NCBI RefSeq assembly: GCF_000518545.1
Contig: NZ_KI912452.1
Coordinates: forward strand, 1 to 64,000
DNA: 64,000 bases
Origin: Hallella seregens ATCC 51272
GTDB lineage: Bacteria; Bacteroidota; Bacteroidia; Bacteroidales; Bacteroidaceae
Direction: 5' to 3'
In this document: positions 9,383-17,768 of the stretch, in pieces
Layout of the letters: the number at the start of each line of letters is the position of its first letter
Position numbering within the stretch: the first letter of the stretch is position 1
Translations under genes and position numbers: made by a program
Notes under the pieces: generated by a model
What the model was told of the DNA's origin: nothing
Databases searched by the model: none
Seen by the model: only the letters and a program-made list of their open reading frames with translations

Positions 9383-10348
9383 CTACACATTGCGGCGCGC
9401 CACCCACGACCACAACACATAGAAAAGCACGCCCGCCGCCAGGCCGGCCACCACGTCGATGGCATAGTGGGCACGGATGTAGACCGTGGCCACGCAGATG
9501 AGCAAGGCAAAGGGCAGCAGCCCGAAGAAGAGCCGACGGCTGCCCGTCCGCCAGGCCAGCAGCATGCACACCAGGGCGATGCCTACATGCGAACTGGGGA
9601 AAGCGGCCGTGGGCCGCTCGCCGGCGTTGTGCACATCGGCTATAAGATGATAGAAGAAACCGTCCTTATAGCCGGGCGATTCCAGCATGTCGGTGTGGGT
9701 GCGGAAGTAGTCTCCCACGGCGGGAAACACGCCGCGGGCTATCTGGTCCAGCCCCACGGCCTTATAATAATACATGGGCCCGGTGACGGGCACAAGGTCG
9801 TAGATGACGTAGAAAGCGAAAAACGAGGCCAGAATGATGAACCCCGCCCGCTCGAACTCCTTGTAACGGGCCAGGAAATAGTAGATCGTCACCGTGGCGA
9901 TGATGGGGAAATAGCTGGCATAGGCCATGTCGAGCAGCTCGCTCACCACGGCCTGGGGGAAGCGCTGGGCCAGCACCAGGGCGGGCTGGAACCCGAAAAG
10001 GCTCTGCTCGACCCGCGCAAAGAAGGGGTCGAGATTGGGGAAGAGGCAGTTCAGCTGGTAGGTGTCGGCATACCACCAGCTGAGCATCGACAGCTGTACG
10101 GCCACGCGCAGGAACCGCGTGATGCGGCAGGGCACGAGCCTGTAGACCAGCCACATGCCCACCGTGACGGCCCCGATGCGTACGCGGCCCCACACCATCG
10201 CGTCGGGATGCTGCAGCTTGGTGAAAGCGAAGAGCACGATAAGCAGCGTGAAAAGCATGTAGGCCAGCACGGCCCATTCCAGTGCCATGAGCCCCTTGCG
10301 CGGGTTGCGCTCTATCTCGAAGTACTTGCCGATATGCTTCATAGCCAA
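9383..10348 (-). CDS. PAP2-superfamily membrane phosphatase/phosphotransferase
   Basis: 321 residues with about six hydrophobic segments. PAP2 signature parts are FPSSHVGIAL (near residue 247) and RAHYAIDVVAG (near 291), giving the two catalytic histidines and the aspartate. The layout, a long membrane N-terminus with the PAP2 core at the end, is that of inositolphosphotransferase/Aur1-like members as well as lipid phosphatases. A role in phospholipid, sphingolipid or carrier-lipid head-group chemistry is likely, but the substrate is unknown. Its start overlaps the end of the epimerase gene by 10 bases, so the two are translationally close. Confidence 0.85.
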   Translation of the reverse strand: MAMKHIGKYFEIERNPRKGLMALEWAVLAYMLFTLLIVLFAFTKLQHPDAMVWGRVRIGAVTVGMWLVYRLVPCRITRFLRVAVQLSMLSWWYADTYQLNCLFPNLDPFFARVEQSLFGFQPALVLAQRFPQAVVSELLDMAYASYFPIIATVTIYYFLARYKEFERAGFIILASFFAFYVIYDLVPVTGPMYYYKAVGLDQIARGVFPAVGDYFRTHTDMLESPGYKDGFFYHLIADVHNAGERPTAAFPSSHVGIALVCMLLAWRTGSRRLFFGLLPFALLICVATVYIRAHYAIDVVAGLAAGVLFYVLWSWVARRNV

Positions 10349-11337
10349 TGGTTTTCACGATACCAGGCCACGGCCTCCTGCACGCCACGGCGCAGGTCGT
10401 ACTGCGGATGGTAGCCCAGTTCGTCGCAGGCCGGCTCGATGTTGCAGCGCCAGTTGCGTTGTTTCAGAATGTTGTACTTGTCGCTGTTCAGCGCGCTCAT
10501 GCGTCCCGTGGCCCGTCCTGCGTATTCCCCGCAGAAGGTGACGGCGCGGAGCACCCACAGGGGGGCCTTGATGCGCACCCACCAAGGGCGACCCAGCGCC
10601 CGGTGCAGCTCGTCGCTGAAGGTGGAACTCTGGTAGACATTGCCGTCGGAAATGAAGTATTTGCGTCCCGACATGCCCCGGTCCAAGGCCATGAATACGG
10701 CTTGAACCAGGTCCCTGACGTAGACAAAGGTGATGTCCTGACGCTTGAAACCCACACTGAAGTCCACGTGCTGCTTGATGCTCTTGGCCATGAGGAAGTA
10801 GTCTTTCTCGCGTGGCCCGTACACGCCCGTGGGGCGCAGCACCACGTAATTGAACGCATTGCCGATGGAATCGAGGAACTGTTCTGCCTTCAGCTTGCTG
10901 CGGCCGTAGGCCGTGTTGGGGCGCGGCGTGTCGCTTTCATCGATTTCAGCATAGGGCTGCTCCTCCTTGACGGCGCCGAAAACACTCAGGCTGCTCATGT
11001 AGATAAAGCGTTTGAGCGGCATGCCCAGCTTGAGAATGGCGTTCACCAAGTGCACGGTGCCCTCGTAATTCACCCGGAAAAAGTCTTCGGCATGCAAGCA
11101 TTTGGTGGCCCCGGCGGCGTGCACCACGTAGTCGAAAGCGTGTCCCGAGAGCTGCTCCATGAGCTGCTCCTCGGACGAAAAATCAAGTTCGATGAAATGA
11201 ATGCGCCCATCTTGCAGATACTTGCGCGAGCTGTTTCGGCGCATGGCGGCCCAAGTCTCAAATCCTTGGGCCAGAGCTTCCTCCACAATGAAACTGCCAA
11301 TGAATCCACTGGCACCGGTAATGAGAATCTTCATCAA
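10339..11337 (-). CDS. NAD(P)-dependent epimerase/dehydratase (extended SDR)
   Basis: 332 residues. The Rossmann motif GASGFIGSF is at residues 7-15 and the catalytic YxxxK appears as YGRSK near 143-147, with the usual upstream Ser in YMSSLSVFG. Family members reduce, epimerise or dehydrate nucleotide sugars, flavonols or lipid ketones; no feature fixes the substrate here. It is first in a two-gene operon with the PAP2 enzyme, and a full promoter lies just upstream, diverging from rnr. Partnership with a membrane PAP2 enzyme suggests lipid rather than sugar-nucleotide work, which is inference. Confidence 0.87.
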   Translation of the reverse strand: MMKILITGASGFIGSFIVEEALAQGFETWAAMRRNSSRKYLQDGRIHFIELDFSSEEQLMEQLSGHAFDYVVHAAGATKCLHAEDFFRVNYEGTVHLVNAILKLGMPLKRFIYMSSLSVFGAVKEEQPYAEIDESDTPRPNTAYGRSKLKAEQFLDSIGNAFNYVVLRPTGVYGPREKDYFLMAKSIKQHVDFSVGFKRQDITFVYVRDLVQAVFMALDRGMSGRKYFISDGNVYQSSTFSDELHRALGRPWWVRIKAPLWVLRAVTFCGEYAGRATGRMSALNSDKYNILKQRNWRCNIEPACDELGYHPQYDLRRGVQEAVAWYRENHWL

Positions 11338-11368
11338 GCGTTAACGTAATCTCCTATAGTTCACATCG

Positions 11369-11399
11369 CAAAGGTACCACAATTCCAACGAATTGCAAA
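11369..11399 (-). promoter_or_regulatory. Promoter of the epimerase-PAP2 operon
   Basis: Leftward TTTG at 11399-11396, 19-base spacer, then TACCTTTG at 11376-11369. A perfect match to the Bacteroidetes housekeeping promoter, about 30 bases before the start codon. Confidence 0.8.
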
Positions 11400-11477
11400 A
11401 TAATCAAAATGAAATTAGGATTCTTCAATTCTTTTTTGTTAATTTGCATGTAACAAGTATTTAAAACTACCGACAAT

Positions 11478-13676
11478 ATGGCTAAAGGAAAGAAAGGCGG
11501 CAAGCGCATGACGAAGAAACAACTCACGGAAAAACTGGTGCAGTTCTTCTCGTCGCAGCCGGGAAAGACATTGTCTTTCAAGGAAATATTCCGCATGCTG
11601 CACCTCGACACGCACCCGCTGAAGATGCTTGCCATCGACGTAATGGAGGAAATGGCGTGGGACGACTTCATAACGAAAGTCACTGAAACCTCTTACGCCC
11701 TCAACACCAAGGGGCAGGTGCAGGACGGAACCTTTATCCGCAAGACCAATGGAAAGAACTCTTTCGTGCCCGATGGCGACGACAAGCCTATCTTTGTGGC
11801 CGAGCGCAACTCCATGTCGGCCCTGACGGGCGACCGCGTGCGCGTGTCGTTCATGGCCCGACGGCAAAGGCACATCAAGGAGGCGCAGGTCATCGAGATA
11901 CTCAAGCGGGCCAAGGACGTGTTTGTGGGACGGCTTCGCGTGGATCGCGACATTGCTTTCCTCGTGCCCCAGAACGACACTTTCGTGCACGATGTGCTCA
12001 TTCCCAAGAAGAAGCTCAAGGGCGGAAAGACGGGCGACAAGGCCCTGGTGAGGATTGTGCAATGGCCCGATCAGGACCATCGCAACCTGATGGGCGAGGT
12101 CGTCGACGTGCTCGGGCCGAGCGGTGAGAATGATGTAGAGATGAACACCATCCTGGCACAGTATGGCCTGCCCTATAAATACCCGAAGCATGTAGAGGAG
12201 GCTGCCAACAGGATCAGTGGAGAAATCACGCCCGAGGACGAGGCCGAACGCGAGGATTTCCGCAGCGTTTGGACCTGCACCATCGACCCGGCGGACGCCA
12301 AAGACTTCGACGATGCACTCTCGATCAGGCAGCTCGACAAGGGCCTCTACCAGGTGGGCGTGCACATTGCAGACGTGTCTCACTACGTGACCGAGGGCAG
12401 CATCATCGACAAGGAGGCCGTGAAACGGGCCACATCGGTCTATCTTGTGGACCGCACCATCCCCATGTTGCCAGAGCGGCTCTGCAATTTCATCTGCTCG
12501 CTGCGCCCGGATGAGGACAAGTTGGCCTACAGCGTCGTCTTCAATCTTGACGAAGAGGCCAACATAAAGAACCATCGCATCGTGCACACCATCATCCGAT
12601 CGAAACGCCGCTACGCCTATGAGGAGGCGCAGCAGGTGCTCGAAGCCAACGGCGTGGTGGACGGAACGGGCAACCCTGCCCCCGATCCCGGCAAGAAAGG
12701 ATACAAGGGAGACAATGGCTGGGAGCTGTGCACGCTGGACCGGCTGGCCAAGAAACTGCGCGCACAACGGTTCAGAAACGGGTCGGTGAAGTTCGATTCC
12801 GAGGAGCTGCACTTCGACATCGACGAGAAAGGACACCCCACACGCGCTTTCTTCAAACGCTCGAAAGACGCCAACAAGCTCATCGAGGAGTTCATGCTGC
12901 TGGCCAACCGCACCGTGGCCGAGAGTATAGGGCGAAGGCCTAAAGGCAAGACCGCCAAGACTCTGCCCTACCGAATACACGACAATCCCGACCCGCAGAA
13001 GATGGAAAACCTGCGCGAATTCATCGTGAAATTCGGTTACAAGGTGAAGACCGACGGCACACGCAGCGCCATGGCACGGAGCATCAACAAGCTCATGGAC
13101 GACTGCGAGGGCAAGCGCGAGCAGAAACTCATCCAGGCCGTGGCTCTCAGAGCCATGATGAAGGCCAAGTACAGCGTGCACAACATCGGGCACTTCGGAC
13201 TGGCTTTCGACTACTACACGCACTTCACTTCGCCCATTCGCCGCTATCCCGACATGATGGTTCACCGACTGCTAACCAAATATGCACAGGGCGGACGCTC
13301 GGCAAACGAGAAGCATTGCGAGGAACTTTGCGAGCATTGCTCGGAAATGGAGCAGATTGCACAGAACGCAGAGCGCGACTCCATCAAGTACAAGATGGTG
13401 GAATACATGGCCGACAAGCTCGGAAACGAGTACGATGCCCACATCAGCGGCATCACAAGCTACGGCATCTATGCCGAAATCGACGAGAATCACTGCGAAG
13501 GAATGGTGCCGATGCGCGACCTGGACGACGACTATTACGACTTCGACGAGAGGAATTTCCTGCTTCGAGGCCGTCGCCATCACCACAAATACCAACTGGG
13601 AGATGCCGTCCGCATCAAGGTGGCCAGGGCCAATTTGGAGAAGCGGCAACTTGATTTCACACTGGCTGCAAAGTAG
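11478..13676 (+). CDS. rnr: Ribonuclease R
   Basis: 732 residues, usual RNase R length. A processive 3'-5' exoribonuclease that degrades structured RNA in the cytoplasm. The N-terminus is basic (KGKKGGKRMTKKQ) with a winged-helix segment, followed by cold-shock/OB domains. The RNB catalytic core has the metal-binding DPADAKDFDDAL near residues 270-281 and HFTSPIRRYPDMMVHR near 585-600. A C-terminal S1 domain (about 645-730) follows. It diverges from the epimerase operon. Downstream lies a hairpin whose T-run faces left, so it serves an opposing transcript rather than rnr. Confidence 0.95.
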   Translation: MAKGKKGGKRMTKKQLTEKLVQFFSSQPGKTLSFKEIFRMLHLDTHPLKMLAIDVMEEMAWDDFITKVTETSYALNTKGQVQDGTFIRKTNGKNSFVPDGDDKPIFVAERNSMSALTGDRVRVSFMARRQRHIKEAQVIEILKRAKDVFVGRLRVDRDIAFLVPQNDTFVHDVLIPKKKLKGGKTGDKALVRIVQWPDQDHRNLMGEVVDVLGPSGENDVEMNTILAQYGLPYKYPKHVEEAANRISGEITPEDEAEREDFRSVWTCTIDPADAKDFDDALSIRQLDKGLYQVGVHIADVSHYVTEGSIIDKEAVKRATSVYLVDRTIPMLPERLCNFICSLRPDEDKLAYSVVFNLDEEANIKNHRIVHTIIRSKRRYAYEEAQQVLEANGVVDGTGNPAPDPGKKGYKGDNGWELCTLDRLAKKLRAQRFRNGSVKFDSEELHFDIDEKGHPTRAFFKRSKDANKLIEEFMLLANRTVAESIGRRPKGKTAKTLPYRIHDNPDPQKMENLREFIVKFGYKVKTDGTRSAMARSINKLMDDCEGKREQKLIQAVALRAMMKAKYSVHNIGHFGLAFDYYTHFTSPIRRYPDMMVHRLLTKYAQGGRSANEKHCEELCEHCSEMEQIAQNAERDSIKYKMVEYMADKLGNEYDAHISGITSYGIYAEIDENHCEGMVPMRDLDDDYYDFDERNFLLRGRRHHHKYQLGDAVRIKVARANLEKRQLDFTLAAK

Positions 13677-13680
13677 AAAG

Positions 13681-13722
13681 AAAAAACAAGTCCCCACCTC
13701 TCCCAATGGGAGATGGGGACTT
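13681..13722 (-). terminator. Intrinsic terminator, leftward
   Basis: AAGTCCCCA...TCTCCC pairs with GGGAGATGGGGACTT (13688-13722) around an AAT loop, with a two-base bulge. Read leftward it is followed by GTTTTTTC, a proper U-tail. Read rightward there is no T-run. It lies 11 bases after the rnr stop codon. Confidence 0.88.
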
Positions 13723-13903
13723 CTGCTAACCTAAAAACCAATCTTTTACTTACCTCAATACTGACTAACTACCTAATGAAAAACCTAAAAATCTAATCTT
13801 AAACCTAAAAACTAAAAACCTATATGAAACAATCTACTAACCTTAAACCTATTGAATGAGTGCCAATCGGATGTCTTCTCGCGAAGACTTTGCTTCCTTT
13901 TGA
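13681..13903 (-). ncRNA. Candidate small structured RNA with own promoter and terminator
   Basis: A leftward transcription unit of about 220 bases without a plausible ORF. It has a consensus promoter at 13939-13909. A 6-bp stem with a GCGA (GNRA) tetraloop lies at 13888-13873 and a second CCGATTG/CAATAGG stem at 13870-13848. About 125 nearly C-free bases follow with repeated TAGGTTT / TTAGG motifs, then an intrinsic terminator. It could be a regulatory RNA or a Bacteroidales housekeeping RNA such as 6S; the unstructured centre argues against a classic 6S rod. I do not recognise the family. Convergent with rnr. Confidence 0.6.
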
Positions 13904-13908
13904 CGATG

Positions 13909-13939
13909 CAAAGGTAGGAAGATTGGCCGCAGCACGCAA
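13909..13939 (-). promoter_or_regulatory. Promoter of the candidate small RNA
   Basis: Leftward GTTG (TTG at 13939-13937), 20-base spacer, TACCTTTG at 13916-13909. The -7 element is a perfect match. The predicted start is near 13903. Nothing on this strand between here and the terminator can be a normal gene. Confidence 0.75.
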
Positions 13940-14048
13940 CTTTTTCGCTGTGATAATCGTAAAATCATGCCTTTTATTGACCTAAATCAACAACTTGTGC
14001 ACGTACACAACAGTTTAATAAGGCTTTCTTAGCTTTGCCGGGAGGCGG

Positions 14049-14690
14049 TCAAAGCTGGCCGGCCTCTACCTGAAGCACGATCCTTTCGGTGAGGCGGTCC
14101 ACGCCGTCAGGGTCGTATTGCTTTTTCAGGCTGGCCCCAAACACCCACGCAAAGGCCTGGTAGAAACCGGCGCGAATGGGCCCAAGAAATCCCTTGATGA
14201 GCTCATAGCTGGAGCTGTTGCACTCGCGATAGATCAGTCGGATGAGTAATTTGCCCTGGCTGTAGGTCAGTTTCTTCATGCGTGGCGTGTATTCTTTCTT
14301 GATGCTGGCCTCTACAGTCTTCATGTGGGCGTCGCGTGCCTTCTTGTTGGGCAGGGTCTCGAGGTAGTCGCCGGTCTCTATAATGATGCGGTTCACCTCC
14401 TTGGCGATGGGCAAAACCTTCTTGATGTTGTAGACCAGACGGTTGTAAGCGGCCCGTTGCCGCGCGTCCTTGAACACCGGCTGCGAGAAAACCCAGACGT
14501 TGTTCAGCTCTACATACTGTATGGAATCCCTGCCCTGTAGCACCTTTCCCACTTTGACCATGGGCACAAACGTGGGGCTGTCCATATCCACCTCCATGTC
14601 TTCGGGATTGATATGGCCGGGACGGTCGCTCTGGGCCTTGGCGCAAAGGGACATGGCCAGCGACAGCAGGATGACGGGCAACATCTTCAT
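14049..14690 (-). CDS. DUF4294 domain secreted protein
   Basis: 213 residues from the ATG at 14690, where the signal peptide MKMLPVILLSLAMSLCAKAQ begins. The open frame extends further upstream to 15326 but overlaps the opposing HhH gene and is not used. The body (VFSQPVFKDARQRAAYNRLV through YQAFAWVFGASLKKQYDP) matches DUF4294, a Bacteroidetes-specific helical family without an assigned reaction. No catalytic motif is recognised. A full promoter at 14729-14699 puts the transcript start only a few bases before the ATG, so the mRNA is nearly leaderless. It is divergent from the HhH gene. Confidence 0.85.
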   Translation of the reverse strand: MKMLPVILLSLAMSLCAKAQSDRPGHINPEDMEVDMDSPTFVPMVKVGKVLQGRDSIQYVELNNVWVFSQPVFKDARQRAAYNRLVYNIKKVLPIAKEVNRIIIETGDYLETLPNKKARDAHMKTVEASIKKEYTPRMKKLTYSQGKLLIRLIYRECNSSSYELIKGFLGPIRAGFYQAFAWVFGASLKKQYDPDGVDRLTERIVLQVEAGQL

Positions 14691-14698
14691 TACAGCTG

Positions 14699-14729
14699 CA
14701 AAAATACAATCTATTTGGCCAATGACAAA
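14699..14729 (-). promoter_or_regulatory. Promoter of the DUF4294 gene
   Basis: Leftward TTTG at 14729-14726, 19-base spacer, TATTTTTG at 14706-14699. Expected start near 14693, immediately before the ATG at 14690. Confidence 0.72.
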
Positions 14730-14759
14730 GCAAAACCGTTTAAAAAATCTGTATTTTTC

Positions 14760-14791
14760 CTTGCCGTTTTCGGCAGAAACCATTAATTTTG
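14760..14791 (+). promoter_or_regulatory. Promoter of the HhH/barrel gene
   Basis: CTTG at 14760-14763, 20-base spacer, TAATTTTG at 14784-14791. The GTG start follows at 14823. Confidence 0.62.
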
Positions 14792-14822
14792 AGCATCTAT
14801 CTACATTCCTGAACCAACTGAT

Positions 14823-16823
14823 GTGAAGCAAATACTCGCCATCATCTGCATGCTGTGGACGGCACTGCCCACACCGCTCCACGCCCAACAACGGGAGACG
14901 TGGGCGGAATACTTCAGCCGCACGGGGCAGCTGGAGGATGCCGAATCGGCCCATTGGGAACAAACCTACGACGAACTCTGCGAACTGCGGGCCCACAAGC
15001 TGGACATCAACCGCTGTTCGCGCGAAGACCTGCAGCGGCTGCCGTTCCTCTCCGACCGGCAAATCATGGACCTGATGGAGTATCGCGACCGGGCCGGACG
15101 CCTGGAGTCGCCCCTCGAACTGCGCATGATTCCCAGCATGGACAGGCAGGATGCCGACATGCTGGAGCAATTTATCTTCTTCGGGGCAGAGGCTTCGGCC
15201 GACACACTGCCCTCCTGGCGCCATATCATAAGGTATGGCCGGCACCAGCTCACCACGCTCGTCAAGATTCCGTTTTACCGTCGCGACGGCGACCGAAACG
15301 GCTATCTGGGCTATCCCTACAAGCACTGGCTGCGCTATGCTTTCAGTGCCGGGCCCCGTGTCAAGGCGGGATTCGTGGCCGCGCAGGATGCCGGCGAACC
15401 CTTTTTTGCCGGGAAAAACGCCGCGGGTTACGACTATTACACCTTATATATTATGGTAAGGGACGCCGGCCGGCTGCGCAATCTCGTTCTGGGCCGATAC
15501 CGGTTGCGGTTCGGCATGGGCCTGGTGATGAACAACTCCTTCGGCCTGGGCAAGCTCAACACACTGGCCATGCTGGGGCGAACGACCAATGCCGTCTTTG
15601 CCCACAGCAGCCGATCGGAGGCCAACTACCTGCAAGGGGCGGCTGCGACCTACCGCATTGCGCGGGGCTTGGAGCTCACAACCTTTGCGTCCTGGCGCAA
15701 GGTGGACGCCACGCTCAACGCCGATTCCACCTCGATAGCCACCCTGCTTACGTCGGGCTACCACCGAACGGCCCGAGAATTACGGCGTAAACGCAACGCG
15801 TCTACGGCGTTATGGGGCGGCCATTTCGGCGTAAACGCCGGGCGATTTCGGCTTGGAACTACGGCGATTTACGCCTCTTTCGACCGAGAGCTGCGCCCCG
15901 ACGTCTCCCGGCGCTACCGCCAATGGCATCCCGCCGGCCGCCGTTTCTGGAACGTCGGCATGGACTATGGCTATGTCTCCGGCCGCCTCACCATCGCCGG
16001 CGAGACGGCCACGGGCACGCGAAATGCCGTGGCCACGCTCAACACCGTGAGCTACCGGCTGTGCAGCAACCTCTCGTTCATGGCCCTTCAGCGGTACTAT
16101 CCTTACCAATACTATCCGCTCTACGGCCAGAGTTTCAGCGACGGCGGGGCGGTGAACAACGAGAGCGGCGTCTATCTGGGCGGCGTGTGGATGCCCGCGG
16201 CAGGCGTGAATGTGCTGTTCTATACGGATGCGGCCTACTTTGCCTGGCCCAGATACCGGGCCTCGCAATCGTCGCACAGCTGGGACAATCTGGTGCAGGT
16301 TACGCGCGACCGCGGCTCCTGGAGCCTGCTGGCACGCTACCGGCTGCGCATGCGCGAGCAGGACAACCCCGGCCATTCGGCCCTGACCTACAAGCGGGAA
16401 CACCGCGGCCGACTCGCCGCCACCTATGCCTCGCACCACTGGACGGCCAAAACACAGGCCGACCTGGCCTGTTGCCATTTCGCGCAAAACAGTCTGGGCT
16501 GTATGATTACCGAGAATCTGGGCTACGTTCACCGCCGCTTCCGGCTGCATGCCACCGTGGGCTACTTCCACACCGACGACTACAACTCGCGCCTCTACAC
16601 CTACGAGCCGGGCATGCTCCATGAGTTTTCGTTCCCGTCGTTCTGGGGTCACGGCATCCGCTACGCCCTCACGGCCCGGGCCGAACTGGGCCGCCATGCC
16701 CTCGTGCTGGCCAAAATAGCCACCACAGACTATTTTGACCGCTCCCAAATAGGCAGCGGCCTGCAAACCATCCGGGCCAGCAGCATGACCGATATGGAGC
16801 TGCAGCTCCGGCTTCAACTATAA
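14823..16823 (+). CDS. Helix-hairpin-helix domain protein with predicted outer-membrane barrel
   Basis: 666 residues. A signal peptide (MKQILAIICMLWTALPTPLHAQ) begins at a GTG at 14823; no in-frame ATG gives a better one. Two ComEA-like helix-hairpin-helix motifs follow (LDINRCSREDLQRLPFL and the ELRMIPSMDRQDADMLEQF region, about residues 58-115). The remaining 500 residues are rich in alternating aromatic and polar strands (YYTLYIMVRDAGRLRNLVLG, RRFRLHATVGYFHTDDYNSR) and look like a beta-barrel. Such proteins are common in Bacteroidetes with unproven function; HhH motifs suggest DNA or nucleic acid contact at the envelope. Coding bases 15775-15880 contain the GCGTAAACGC repeat family, giving a species-specific patch at about 318-352. 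Confidence 0.8.
   Translation: MKQILAIICMLWTALPTPLHAQQRETWAEYFSRTGQLEDAESAHWEQTYDELCELRAHKLDINRCSREDLQRLPFLSDRQIMDLMEYRDRAGRLESPLELRMIPSMDRQDADMLEQFIFFGAEASADTLPSWRHIIRYGRHQLTTLVKIPFYRRDGDRNGYLGYPYKHWLRYAFSAGPRVKAGFVAAQDAGEPFFAGKNAAGYDYYTLYIMVRDAGRLRNLVLGRYRLRFGMGLVMNNSFGLGKLNTLAMLGRTTNAVFAHSSRSEANYLQGAAATYRIARGLELTTFASWRKVDATLNADSTSIATLLTSGYHRTARELRRKRNASTALWGGHFGVNAGRFRLGTTAIYASFDRELRPDVSRRYRQWHPAGRRFWNVGMDYGYVSGRLTIAGETATGTRNAVATLNTVSYRLCSNLSFMALQRYYPYQYYPLYGQSFSDGGAVNNESGVYLGGVWMPAAGVNVLFYTDAAYFAWPRYRASQSSHSWDNLVQVTRDRGSWSLLARYRLRMREQDNPGHSALTYKREHRGRLAATYASHHWTAKTQADLACCHFAQNSLGCMITENLGYVHRRFRLHATVGYFHTDDYNSRLYTYEPGMLHEFSFPSFWGHGIRYALTARAELGRHALVLAKIATTDYFDRSQIGSGLQTIRASSMTDMELQLRLQL
15775..15880. 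repeat. GCGTAAACGC-type repeat patch within a gene
   Basis: ATTACGGCGTAAACGC, TCTACGGCGTTA, TTCGGCGTAAACGCCG and CTACGGCGATTTACGCC occur within about 105 bases of coding sequence. They match units at 9.2 and 25.0 kb. Confidence 0.65.
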
Positions 16824-16836
16824 TCAGGAAAACTCC

Positions 16837-17667
16837 TTATCCCTCCATGCCCGGCTTTTTCACGCCAAACGCCGTCGTGACGGCATGCCATCGGCGCGTT
16901 TGGCGGCGTATTTCCATGTTGCGTTCCAAGGCTTCGCGGTTCACGTAGGGGCGGCTGTGGTCCAGATGCAACACAATGGCACTATAGCGAATTTGCCTTC
17001 CGCGCAGACCGAGATTCACCAGCCGCTCGCCCATCTCGCGGTCCTCGCCCCCGTATTGCATGCGTTCGTCGAAGCCGTTCACCCGCAGAATGTCCTCGCG
17101 CCACGCGCTCGAATTCATGCCGTTCCAGGTGGCGCGCGTCGGGGTGAGGAGGTTCATCCAAGTCCATCCCATCAGTTTGGTGCACTTGAAACTCCAGTGC
17201 ACGCCCTGCTCTTTGAGCCAACCATAGCTGAAGGCGCGCCCACAGGCCACGTCGTCGCGCGCTATCGCCTTGCTCACGGCCATGGGCAGCTTGAAATACC
17301 CACCGCTCAGGAAGCGGCCCCGGCGGGCCAGCCGCTCGTGCATGGCTATGAAGTCGCGCCGCGGAATACAGTCCTGGTCGGTAAAAATCAGGTAGTCGGC
17401 GGTGGCCGCTTTCAAGGCCTCGTTCAGTATTTTGGTCTTGCGAAACCCCTTGTCCTCGTGCCACACGTGGCGGATGGGCAGCCTGTCGCCATAGCGACGA
17501 AGCAGTGCCGCCGTCGCCTCGGTGGAGCCGTCGTCGGCAATAATCAGCTCGTCGGCCATGCGTTCCTGGCAGAGATAGCCCCACAAAGTCTTCTCCAACC
17601 ACTCGGGATTGTTGTAGGTCGAGATGACAACAGCCATTGTCATGGGTCGGTCTGTGCGTTGGTCCAT
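16837..17667 (-). CDS. Family 2 glycosyltransferase
   Basis: 276 residues. A GT-A fold glycosyltransferase that moves a sugar from a nucleotide donor. Visible motifs are VVISTYNNPEWL (near residue 12), IADDGSTE (near 43) and the metal-binding TDQDC (near 95). The C-terminal GMNSSAWREDILRVNGFDE and QYGGEDREMGERL belong to the Glyco_transf_7C segment seen in chondroitin-synthase-like enzymes. No membrane segment is present. Start at 17667 is the longest; ATGs at 17643 and 17637 are also possible. It is convergent with the HhH gene and borders the DnaA-box cluster. Acceptor and donor are unknown; capsule or LPS sugar addition is the usual role. Confidence 0.87.
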   Translation of the reverse strand: MDQRTDRPMTMAVVISTYNNPEWLEKTLWGYLCQERMADELIIADDGSTEATAALLRRYGDRLPIRHVWHEDKGFRKTKILNEALKAATADYLIFTDQDCIPRRDFIAMHERLARRGRFLSGGYFKLPMAVSKAIARDDVACGRAFSYGWLKEQGVHWSFKCTKLMGWTWMNLLTPTRATWNGMNSSAWREDILRVNGFDERMQYGGEDREMGERLVNLGLRGRQIRYSAIVLHLDHSRPYVNREALERNMEIRRQTRRWHAVTTAFGVKKPGMEG

Positions 17668-17696
17668 CGCGTCTGCATGCTTAAAGGTTGTGGTTG

Positions 17697-17704
17697 CAAA
17701 GATA
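17697..17704 (-). promoter_or_regulatory. -7 box of the glycosyltransferase gene
   Basis: Leftward TATCTTTG, 29 bases before the start codon. No good -33 element is visible. Confidence 0.45.
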
Positions 17705-17768
17705 GTTCATTTTCCTTAAACCGCCACCCCTGCAACCCAATAACGCTGCAAATCATGTTCAATAAACC

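Noticed and set aside
11439..13265. 608-codon leftward open frame
   Set aside because: Antisense to rnr, which is a full-length conserved gene.
14691..15326. N-terminal extension of the DUF4294 frame
   Set aside because: It overlaps the HhH gene and lies before the signal peptide.
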